Assembly: GCA_050743625.1 (NCBI GenBank)
Contig: JBOGED010000001.1
Location: forward strand, 1-13,570
DNA: 13,570 nt
From: JBOGED01 sp050743625
GTDB taxonomy: Bacteria > Actinomycetota > Nitriliruptoria > Euzebyales > Egibacteraceae
Direction: 5' to 3'
The notes under the pieces: generated by a model
What the model was told of the DNA's origin: nothing
What the model saw: only the letters and a program-made list of their open reading frames with translations
The model's database searches: none
Made by a program: the position numbers and the translations under genes
In this document: positions 6,823-12,919 of the stretch, piece after piece
Numbering within the stretch: position 1 is the first letter of the stretch
Layout: the number at the start of each line of letters is the position of its first letter

Positions 6823-8298
6823 TTGACCCACGCTGACACCCCGGTCGGAAAGATCGTCCGCGGCCTCGACCAACGGTTGGGGGCGGCGAAGTTCACGAAA
6901 TCGAAGCTCAACTACGTGTTCCCGGAGCACTTCTCGTTTCTGTGGGGCGAGATCGCGCTCTACGCGTTCTTCGTGCTGATCGCGACCGGCATCTTCTTGA
7001 TGCTCTTCTATTCGCCGAGCGAGACCGAGGTCGTGTACTCGGGCTCATACGCGCCGCTTCGCGGCCAAGAGGTCACCGAGGCGTATCGGTCGGTCGTCGA
7101 GTTGAGCTTCGATGTGCGCGCCGGGTTGCTGATGCGCCAGACGCATCACTGGGCGGCACTCGTGTTCAACGGCGCGATCGTCGCGCACCTGTGCCGCGTG
7201 TTTTTCACCGGCGCCTTCCGTAAGCCGCGCGAGCTGAACTGGGTCACGGGAGTGATCCTGATGATCGTCGGGTTGCTCGAGGGCTTCCTTGGATACTCGC
7301 TGCTCGACGACCTGCTGTCCGGCGCGGGGGTGCGGATCGCGCAGTCGGTGATGCAGTCGATCCCGGTGATCGGCACCAACCTCGTGTTCTTCCTCTGGAA
7401 TGGCGAGTATCCCGGTGAGGGCTTCCTGCAGCGGATCTTCACGATTCACATACTGCTCTTCCCCGCGCTGCTCGCCGCCCTGATCAGCGTCCATCTCGCG
7501 TTGATCGCCCGCCAGAAGCACACGCAGTTTCCTGGGAAAGGCCGGACCGAGCGCAACGTCGTCGGGTCGGTGATGTGGCCGACGTACGCGACGGCCTCGA
7601 CCGGGTTGGCGCTGATCATCTCGGGCGGCCTGTTCCTGATGGGCGGGCTGCTCCAGATCAACCCGGTATGGCTCTACGGCCCCTACGACGTGTTCACGAT
7701 CACGAGCGGCGCTCAGGCCGACTTCTACGTCCTGTGGTTGCAGGGCGCGCTCCGGCTGATGCCGCCTTGGGAGATCCGCGCCTTTGGCTACACCATCGCG
7801 AACCCCTTCTTCCCGGGCATCCTGCTCCCCGGGTTGATGTTCGGCTCGCTGCTCGCATGGCCGTGGCTGGAGGCGCTCTGCACGAGGGACTGGCGCAATC
7901 ACCACCTCCTCGACTTCCCGTCTGACCGGCCTGTTCGCACGGCGGTCGGTGTCGCGGTACTCACGTTCGTGCTCCAGCTCCTGGTGGCGGGAGCCGACGA
8001 CGTCATCGCCGTCGAGGCCGGGTGGAGCATCGCCACGTTCCGGGTCGTCGAGCGCGTCCTCCTCCTCGTGCTCCCGGTCCTGACCGGCCTGATCGCGTAT
8101 AAGACCGCCCGCGACCTCTCATTACGGAACCGCGGGGAGATGGCCAAGCCGACAAAGGAGCTCGTCACGACGGTTCACGAACCCACACCTGACGGCCAAC
8201 CAGCGGACCGCTCCGGGGCAGGTCGCCGGATGGTGAGGACCGGCATGCTCATCGCCCTCGCGAACGCCGCCATCCAACGTCTCCGCAATCATCGCTGA
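6823..8298 (+). CDS. qcrB: Cytochrome bc complex cytochrome b subunit
   Basis: QcrB is the 491-residue membrane subunit that binds two b haems and both quinone sites. The haem ligands are probably His108 and His122 (THHWAALVFNGAIVAHL, spacing 14) and His209 and His224 (FTIHILLF...ISVHLALI, spacing 15). Conserved text includes FPEHFSFLWGEIALY (33-47), FRKPRELNWVTG (132-143), and LYGPYDVFTITSGAQADFY (284-302) followed by LQGALRLMPPWE. The Qo motif, PEWY/PDWY/PDFY in relatives, reads ADFY (299-302). The start is TTG at 6823, with GGAGAGG upstream and 6 nt after the qcrA stop; no better start exists. A hydrophilic tail (about 436-491) extends past the last helix, as in actinobacterial homologues. 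It is the last gene of the operon. Confidence 0.95.
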   Translation: MTHADTPVGKIVRGLDQRLGAAKFTKSKLNYVFPEHFSFLWGEIALYAFFVLIATGIFLMLFYSPSETEVVYSGSYAPLRGQEVTEAYRSVVELSFDVRAGLLMRQTHHWAALVFNGAIVAHLCRVFFTGAFRKPRELNWVTGVILMIVGLLEGFLGYSLLDDLLSGAGVRIAQSVMQSIPVIGTNLVFFLWNGEYPGEGFLQRIFTIHILLFPALLAALISVHLALIARQKHTQFPGKGRTERNVVGSVMWPTYATASTGLALIISGGLFLMGGLLQINPVWLYGPYDVFTITSGAQADFYVLWLQGALRLMPPWEIRAFGYTIANPFFPGILLPGLMFGSLLAWPWLEALCTRDWRNHHLLDFPSDRPVRTAVGVAVLTFVLQLLVAGADDVIAVEAGWSIATFRVVERVLLLVLPVLTGLIAYKTARDLSLRNRGEMAKPTKELVTTVHEPTPDGQPADRSGAGRRMVRTGMLIALANAAIQRLRNHR

Positions 8299-8341
8299 CA
8301 CCCGCTGCTGGATCACGGCGCCGCCACCCGGCCTCGACCCT

Positions 8342-8376
8342 GCTCGACCGAGCGCGCGCGGACCGAGCGGTCGAGC
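8342..8376 (+). terminator. Possible terminator hairpin after qcrB
   Basis: GCTCGACCG (8342-8350) and CGGTCGAGC (8368-8376) are perfect 9-bp arms with a 17-nt loop, 43 nt after the qcrB stop. There is no U-tract after the stem. In high-GC actinobacteria such stems can still act as terminators, but this is inference. The loop also repeats GACCGAGCG, which is present at 8346-8354 and 8361-8369. Confidence 0.35.
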
Positions 8377-8463
8377 TGCGCCGGCCAAAGGCCTTTCTGG
8401 CGCTGGCCGCCCGCGTCACGGCGCGGGTCGATGTCATGGGCGTGTGAGATCGTGGGTAGCGAG

Positions 8464-8479
8464 ATGAACGAACGTTCAT
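8464..8479. promoter_or_regulatory. Palindromic operator of the second TetR gene
   Basis: ATGAACG-AA-CGTTCAT is a perfect inverted repeat with 7-bp arms and a 2-bp centre, ending 12 nt before the TetR GTG at 8492. GAACGTTC-like cores are common for TetR/AcrR operators. Position and symmetry suggest that this regulator binds here and represses the tetR-monooxygenase operon. Confidence 0.65.
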
Positions 8480-8485
8480 TAGTAT
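8480..8485 (+). promoter_or_regulatory. Possible -10 box for a leaderless tetR transcript
   Basis: TAGTAT sits 6 nt before the GTG at 8492, exactly where a -10 hexamer would be if transcription starts at the GTG itself. There is no good Shine-Dalgarno sequence upstream, which agrees with a leaderless mRNA, a frequent form in actinobacteria. No matching -35 is evident. The box directly abuts the palindrome at 8464-8479. Confidence 0.35.
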
Positions 8486-8491
8486 GGCGGT

Positions 8492-9088
8492 GTGGAGACA
8501 CGGACGAGGATCCTGGACGCCGCGTTGGAGCGGTTCGCCCGGCAGGGGTACGCGGGAACGTCGATCCGGCAGGTCGCCGGAGACGTCGGCGTCCAGCAGA
8601 GCGCCATCTACAACCACTTCGCCGGCAAACAAGCGGTCTTCGAGGCGCTGGTCGCCGAGAGCGGCCCGGGGCCAATGCTGGAGCTGATCCAGGGTCACCG
8701 CCCCGAAGCGATCGCCGCCCGCCCTCCCGAGGTCGTCATCCCCGAGCTGATCGACCATGTGATCACCGCATGGGACAAGCCACGAGCGCGCCTGTTCACG
8801 AGCGTGATCCTGCGTGAGGGCGGCCCGGGTGCCGCGGGCCTACCGGAGGCGATCGCCGACGCCCAGCACCAGCTCGGCGCGGTCTTCGCGGTATGGATCG
8901 ATGCCGGCCTGCTTCGCGGGGGGTTCCCCGCTGAGCAGGTGGCCTTCGAGCTGATGGCGCCGCTCGGGATGATCCGCTTGCTCTACCTCCACGCTGCCGC
9001 GGACGAGGGCGCTCGGCGGACCGGCCGTGACCTCGCCAGGCGACACGCCGAGTACTTCCTGGCAAGAGAGGTGATCAACCATGACTGA
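8492..9088 (+). CDS. TetR/AcrR-family regulator, likely autorepressor
   Basis: This 198-residue protein has the helix-turn-helix domain at residues 3-50: TRTRILDAALERFARQGYAG, SIRQVAGDVGVQQSAIYNHF and AGKQAVFEALVAE. The rest is the variable helical ligand domain (about 60-198). GTG 8492 puts the first helix at the usual distance from the N-terminus; upstream codons do not extend the family pattern. The last 8 nt overlap the start of the FAD monooxygenase, so the two are co-transcribed and probably co-regulated. A perfect palindrome precedes the gene. The ligand may be the monooxygenase substrate or a related hydrophobic compound, but this is only inference from gene order. Confidence 0.92.
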   Translation: METRTRILDAALERFARQGYAGTSIRQVAGDVGVQQSAIYNHFAGKQAVFEALVAESGPGPMLELIQGHRPEAIAARPPEVVIPELIDHVITAWDKPRARLFTSVILREGGPGAAGLPEAIADAQHQLGAVFAVWIDAGLLRGGFPAEQVAFELMAPLGMIRLLYLHAAADEGARRTGRDLARRHAEYFLAREVINHD

Positions 9089-10325
9089 CGTCACGACCAC
9101 TCGCTGCTGCATTGTCGGCGCCGGGCCGGCGGGGGCGATGCTCGGGCTGATGCTCGCCCGAGCCGGCGTTCCGACCGTGCTGTTGGAGGGCCACGACGAC
9201 TTCGATCGCGAGTTCCGCGGGGACACCTTGCACCCGTCGGCGATGGAGATCCTCGATGACCTCGGCCTCGCCGACCGTGTCCTGGAGCTACCGCACGAGA
9301 AGGTGCCGCAGTTCTCCCTCGTCACCGACACTGGCGTGATCCCGATCGGCAACTTCGGTTGGCTGCGGACCCGCTTTCCCTACATCACGCTCGTCCACCA
9401 GGCACAGTTCCTGAAGCTCGTCACCGACGAGGCCGCTCACGACAGCCAGTTCACCTTGGTCACGGGCGCGCACGTGCGGGAGCTGATCACCTCCGACGGC
9501 ACCGTCCGCGGCGTGCGCTATCGCGATCGGGACGGGTGGCACGAGGTGCACGCGCTGCTCACGGTCGCCGCCGACGGCCGCAGCTCCACGGTGCGCCGCC
9601 TCGCCGGGCTCGAGCCGGTGCGCACCTCCCCCCCGATGGACGTCCTATGGTTCCGCCTGCCGCGCCTACCCGGGGACCAAGAAGGGAGCGGCGGCCGGGC
9701 CCTCAAGGGGCACTTCCTGGTACTCCTGCGGCGTGAGGATTACTGGCAGGTCGGGTACGCGTTCGCCAAGGGCACGTACAAGCGGGTGCGAGCGGAGGGT
9801 ATGCCCGCGCTGCGCGCCGCGATCGCCGAGGCCGCGCCCGAGTTCCTCGGCCGGCTGGACGCGCTCGGCGACTGGAAAGACGTGTCGTTGCTCTCGGTGG
9901 AGTCCAGCCGCCTGCGCCGCTGGTACCAGCCCGGCCTGCTGCTCATCGGCGACGCCGCGCATGTCATGTCGCCGGTGGCCGGCGTCGGCATCAACTACGC
10001 GATCCAGGACGCGGTCGCGGCCGCCAACCTCCTCGCGGCTCCGTTGCGCGACGGCCGCATCAGCCTCCTCGACCTCGCCAAGGTCCAGCGGCGCCGCGAC
10101 CTACCGACCCGCGTGGCCCAAACCTTCCAAGCCCTCGTCCAGCGCCAGCTCGCCTATACCCTGGAAGGCTCCCCGCCACGCGCGCTCCCACGCGTCATGT
10201 CGCTCTTGACCCGCGTACCCCTCATCCGCGCCCTGCCGGTCCGCCTCATCGCCTACGGCCTCCGCCCCTCCCGCCCCAACCCACAGCTCGTGGCCAGAAC
10301 GCATCAATCCCTCCCCTCCGGCTGA
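9081..10325 (+). CDS. FAD-dependent monooxygenase (group A, UbiH/PHBH-like)
   Basis: This 414-residue flavoprotein has the three fingerprints of class A flavin monooxygenases. The ADP-binding GAGPAG is at 13-18 after a beta-strand, followed by Glu36 (LLEGHDDF). The DG motif AADGRSSTVR is at 163-172. The GD motif GDAAHVMSPVAGVGINYAIQDA lies at 290-311, contacting FAD ribityl and NAD(P)H. FRGDTLHPSAMEILDDLGL (45-63) is also typical. Family members hydroxylate aromatic or polyketide-like substrates, epoxidise, or inactivate drugs such as tetracycline or rifampicin; the substrate here cannot be read. GAGAGGTGATC precedes the ATG at 9081, which overlaps the TetR gene by 8 nt. A basic, Pro-rich C-terminus ends the chain. 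No signal peptide is seen; it is probably cytoplasmic. Confidence 0.92.
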   Translation: MTDVTTTRCCIVGAGPAGAMLGLMLARAGVPTVLLEGHDDFDREFRGDTLHPSAMEILDDLGLADRVLELPHEKVPQFSLVTDTGVIPIGNFGWLRTRFPYITLVHQAQFLKLVTDEAAHDSQFTLVTGAHVRELITSDGTVRGVRYRDRDGWHEVHALLTVAADGRSSTVRRLAGLEPVRTSPPMDVLWFRLPRLPGDQEGSGGRALKGHFLVLLRREDYWQVGYAFAKGTYKRVRAEGMPALRAAIAEAAPEFLGRLDALGDWKDVSLLSVESSRLRRWYQPGLLLIGDAAHVMSPVAGVGINYAIQDAVAAANLLAAPLRDGRISLLDLAKVQRRRDLPTRVAQTFQALVQRQLAYTLEGSPPRALPRVMSLLTRVPLIRALPVRLIAYGLRPSRPNPQLVARTHQSLPSG

Positions 10326-10354
10326 CCTCCGGTTGGCGTGCCACACTTCGTGAC

Positions 10355-10441
10355 ATGCAAAATCGCTACGCGGCGACCTCGGGCGACTTCCTCAAGCTCG
10401 GTTTACTGCGCTGGCTCATGGCCGGCGCACCCAGTGACTGA
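10355..10441 (+). pseudogene. 28-codon remnant of a conserved hypothetical gene
   Basis: An ATG at 10355 opens MQNRYAATSGDFLKLGLL, continuing RWLMAGAPSD and stopping at TGA (10439-10441). The first 22 residues look like the conserved N-terminus of a family of hypothetical proteins that begin M-x-NRY-x-GD-x-x-DF-x-K-x-GLLR, which I recall as a couple of hundred residues long; this is from memory. Here the similarity ends at LLRWL. The stop codon is the outer edge of the palindrome at 10439-10470, and no continuation was seen downstream in any frame up to 10560. It is best read as a 5' fragment left after a deletion or an insertion. It has no clear ribosome-binding site, and a functional micropeptide is unlikely but possible. 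Confidence 0.55.
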
Positions 10442-10470
10442 GGTTTTGCGCGTCGGCGCGCAAAACCTCA
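10439..10470. repeat. Long perfect palindrome, copy 1
   Basis: TGAGGTTTTGCGCG (10439-10452) and CGCGCAAAACCTCA (10457-10470) are perfect 14-bp arms around a TCGG tetraloop. Outer TGACTG (10435-10440) and CAGTCA (10474-10479) could pair instead as an alternative base. The core closely matches the palindrome at 10513-10539. This is compatible with a REP-like dispersed repeat or a strong RNA hairpin between convergent genes. The stem is followed by A residues rather than a T-run on both strands, so it is not a canonical terminator. Confidence 0.7.
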
Positions 10471-10512
10471 CGTCAGTCAGGCCGGATCCCAGATGCGGTT
10501 TTGGTTAGCGCA

Positions 10513-10539
10513 AGCTTTGCGCGGCGGCGCGCAAAAGCT
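10513..10539. repeat. Long near-palindrome, copy 2
   Basis: AGCTTTGCGCG (10513-10523) and CGCGCAAAAGCT (10528-10539) pair with a single-base bulge around a GCGG loop. The shared core with copy 1 is a T-run, GCGCG, a loop N-CGG, CGCGC and an A-run. A second register, GCGCAA (10508-10513) with TTGCGC (10517-10522), offers a competing hairpin. It lies 22 nt before the convergent stop of the minus-strand gene. Confidence 0.65.
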
Positions 10540-10560
10540 GGCAGCGGACTAAAGTCGGGG

Positions 10561-11103
10561 CTACGGACGAGCGCTTGATCGGCCGGCGTCGACCTGGCTC
10601 ACGCTGGCGTCGTAGACCTCTTCGGCCGCCAAGCTCAGGAGGCGATCGGCCATGTCCCGCTTGAACCGAACAAGCCGCTCCGCTTCGGCCGGCGTATCAG
10701 CTCCTCGACGAACGAGCCGGACGAACTCGTCGCTGACTAACCCGTCACGCAACGTAAGGTCAACAACCACCCCTCTGTACGCGAACCGGAAGAAAAACCG
10801 CCCCTCGGGACCCGGCGGAGCATCGGCAGGCGCGAGCTCAGGCGCCAGCCGGTAACGGTGACCCGTCACGGCCCGGGTGACCATCTCGAAGCCATCCCGG
10901 ACCCCATCTCCACGGAACGCGCTGTCGATCTTGATCTCGTAGCGCTCGGGCGGTAACCCCCCGGCCAACAGGGGAAAGGCGCGCTCCATCACCTTGAAGG
11001 CATGAGCCGCCCCGGCGATAGAGCTGCGGCCGTGATACTTCAGGAGGTCCTCGAACGAGACACAGATCAGCTCGCCGTGATCAAACACCTCAAGCGCCGG
11101 CAT
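10561..11103 (-). CDS. FmdE-like domain protein without the metal-site cysteines
   Basis: This 180-residue protein begins MPALEVFDHGELICVSFEDL. The pattern KYHGRSSIAGAAHAFKVMERAF (22-43) followed by IDSAFRGDGVRDGFEMVTRAVTGHRYR (59-85) and FFFRFAYRG (103-111) resembles the FmdE family (formylmethanofuran dehydrogenase subunit E-like). That family normally has HGHxCPG and a C-x-D-x-x-x-x-x-TG segment. The His is present, but the cysteines of both motifs are replaced, so zinc or redox use as in FmdE is doubtful. ATG 11103 is chosen for the GAGGAGGGG upstream; the frame extends 16 codons further without a good site. There is no signal peptide. It is divergent from the subtilase and convergent with the monooxygenase. 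The family call is moderate and the function unknown. Confidence 0.6.
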   Translation of the reverse strand: MPALEVFDHGELICVSFEDLLKYHGRSSIAGAAHAFKVMERAFPLLAGGLPPERYEIKIDSAFRGDGVRDGFEMVTRAVTGHRYRLAPELAPADAPPGPEGRFFFRFAYRGVVVDLTLRDGLVSDEFVRLVRRGADTPAEAERLVRFKRDMADRLLSLAAEEVYDASVSQVDAGRSSARP

Positions 11104-11352
11104 GTACGAATCCCCTCCTCGACCGAGACAGGGTACGGCGGCTGTCAACACTGTCGCACTTCATTGAACCTGCCACCTCAGTGCAGGAAAATGCCGGCGG
11201 GCTCGCGGAACAAGACCGCTGTGTTCCCGCGCATGTGGGAGGAAAACTGCGCCTTCCCTGTCCGCGGTCACCAAAGGTTTCGTGTATCACAAGCCGTGGA
11301 TGCCGCTCTCATAGGTAGCTGGACACCTGCTGGCGGGAAAGGCGCGAGGGCG
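11104..11352. other. Divergent intergenic region, no gene seen
   Basis: The 249 nt between the FmdE-like gene and the subtilase hold no convincing ORF, RNA gene or palindrome. The subtilase frame is open upstream through this region to 11002, but that extension would overlap the divergent gene and is Cys/Arg-rich and unlike a protease propeptide. Promoters for both directions should lie here but could not be placed. Confidence 0.4.
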
Positions 11353-12897
11353 ATGAGCGATCTGCCGCACAGTGATTCCCGGGAGGGCTTCAATCCCGAG
11401 GTCCTCGATCGATCCGTCCTGTCCCTCCCGCTACTGAGCGATATGAGCGACGAGGCCAGGCTGCATGACGTGGTGATCGACCTCAACCTCACCTATCACG
11501 ACGGTCGGGAGGCGGCGCGGGAGCAAGTCCGGGAGCTGGTGGAGCAGGCTGTCCGAGAGGCGGGGACCCGAACCGACCAGGGCATCATCGAGGAGAAGCT
11601 CCGGTTCAGCGAGCAATACCTGTTCGCCACGCTAGAGACGCCTGTCTTACGCCGGCTCGTGACCTTGGACGCTCAGGGAGGTCGGGGGCTGGCGACGGAC
11701 GACCCCAACCGAGCGACGGCGCACCGCGCGATCTACCGGATCTGGCCGGACTTCCCGGTCGGGCCGCTCGTCTCCACGTCGGTCAGCACCGTGAAGGCGA
11801 ACGCGGCGCGCTCGGCCTTCGGCGCGCTCGGCGAGGGCATCGTCTGGGCGGTCCTCGACTCCGGGATCGACGAGACCCATCCGCATTTCGCGTTGCACCG
11901 CAACCTTGACCTGCCGCCGGCGATCGAGCCGCTCGACCTCACTGGCGCGAAGAGCCCGCATCGCGACGAGTACGGCCACGGAACCCACGTCGCGGGGATC
12001 ATCGCCGGCGAGCTACGCCCCGGCACGCCCATCACCGTCCCTGGCTGGCCCAGGCCCGAGCCCGCTCCCGCGATCCGCGCGGTCTCCCGGTACCGCGACG
12101 AGCATGGCATGGTCGCCTACGGCGGCGTCGCGCTCGACGCGATCTCGGGCATCGCGCCCAGGTGCAAGCTGCTGAGCGTCAAGGTCTTGGACAGGAACGG
12201 CCGGGGAGGCGTGAGCAACCTCATCGCCGCCATCGAGCATATCCAGCGGATCAACGGCTACGGGCGCCGGCTCTTGGTTCACGGCGTCAACATGAGCGTG
12301 GGTTACGAGTTCGAGCCGGAATGGTTCGCCTGCGGTCAGAGCCCTCTGTGCGTCGAGGTCGACCGGCTCGTCCGCTCGGGAGTCGTGGTGGTCGTCGCTG
12401 CCGGCAACACCGGTTACGGCGCTCTCACCGCGCAGGGGCGGTCTACCGCGTGGTTCGCGGGGATGGACCTCACGATCAACGACCCGGGCAACGCGGACCT
12501 GGCGATCACCGTCGGGGCCACACACCGCGAGATGCCGCATGTCTACGGGGTCTCGTACTTCTCGTCGAAGGGCCCCACGGGTGACGGTCGGCTCAAACCC
12601 GACCTCGTCGCTCCTGGTGAGAAGATCCTTTCCTGCGCCACCGGGGGGAAGCACGAGAACGCCAAGGCGAACGGCGCCCCCGTGGACTGCAACTATATCG
12701 AGGACAGCGGCACGAGCATGGCCGCGCCGCATGTATCCGCATGTATCGCCGCGATGCTGTCGGTGCGCCGCGAGTTCATCGGCCGGCCCGAAGCGGTGAA
12801 GCGGATCTTCACCGAGACGGCGACTGACCTTCGGCGCGACCGCAACTTCCAGGGGTACGGCCTCGTGGACCTCATGCGAGCGATGCAATCCGTTTGA
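11353..12897 (+). CDS. Subtilisin-like serine protease (S8), no signal peptide
   Basis: This 514-residue subtilase has a complete triad: Asp169 (WAVLDSGID), His209 (GHGTHVAGI) and Ser455 (GTSMAAPH). The oxyanion Asn352 lies in VVAAGNTG. The N-terminal 165 residues include YLFATLETPVLRRLVTLD and AIYRIWPDFPVG, resembling the last strands of an I9-type propeptide that would keep the enzyme inactive until cleavage. An insertion of about 45 residues (218-262, with PGWPRPEPAPAIRAVSRYRD) separates His from the next core strand. No signal peptide or membrane anchor is present, so the protease is probably cytoplasmic. ATG 11353 (weak GCGAGGG upstream) is preferred over the open frame back to 11002. 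A hydrolase gene follows after 22 nt. The substrate is unknown. Confidence 0.9.
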   Translation: MSDLPHSDSREGFNPEVLDRSVLSLPLLSDMSDEARLHDVVIDLNLTYHDGREAAREQVRELVEQAVREAGTRTDQGIIEEKLRFSEQYLFATLETPVLRRLVTLDAQGGRGLATDDPNRATAHRAIYRIWPDFPVGPLVSTSVSTVKANAARSAFGALGEGIVWAVLDSGIDETHPHFALHRNLDLPPAIEPLDLTGAKSPHRDEYGHGTHVAGIIAGELRPGTPITVPGWPRPEPAPAIRAVSRYRDEHGMVAYGGVALDAISGIAPRCKLLSVKVLDRNGRGGVSNLIAAIEHIQRINGYGRRLLVHGVNMSVGYEFEPEWFACGQSPLCVEVDRLVRSGVVVVVAAGNTGYGALTAQGRSTAWFAGMDLTINDPGNADLAITVGATHREMPHVYGVSYFSSKGPTGDGRLKPDLVAPGEKILSCATGGKHENAKANGAPVDCNYIEDSGTSMAAPHVSACIAAMLSVRREFIGRPEAVKRIFTETATDLRRDRNFQGYGLVDLMRAMQSV

Positions 12898-12919
12898 GAG
12901 GACGAGAGAGGGCGGAATC

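Noticed and set aside
5386..8298. Long minus-strand open frames across the qcr operon
   Set aside because: These are GC-driven shadow frames rich in Arg/Pro/Asp, without ribosome-binding sites or known motifs, opposite well-supported genes.
10439..10539. Canonical Rho-independent terminators for the convergent genes
   Set aside because: Stems are followed by A-runs, not T-runs, on both strands. They may still slow polymerase, but the classical pattern is absent.
11181..11191. GTGCAGGAAAA shared with 1566-1576
   Set aside because: The second copy lacks the palindromic left half found at 1558-1572, so an 11-nt match is not enough to call a shared site.
11002..11352. Upstream extension of the subtilase frame (117 extra codons)
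   Set aside because: It runs antisense into the FmdE-like gene, has many Cys/Arg, and resembles no signal or propeptide. ATG 11353 gives a normal subtilase.
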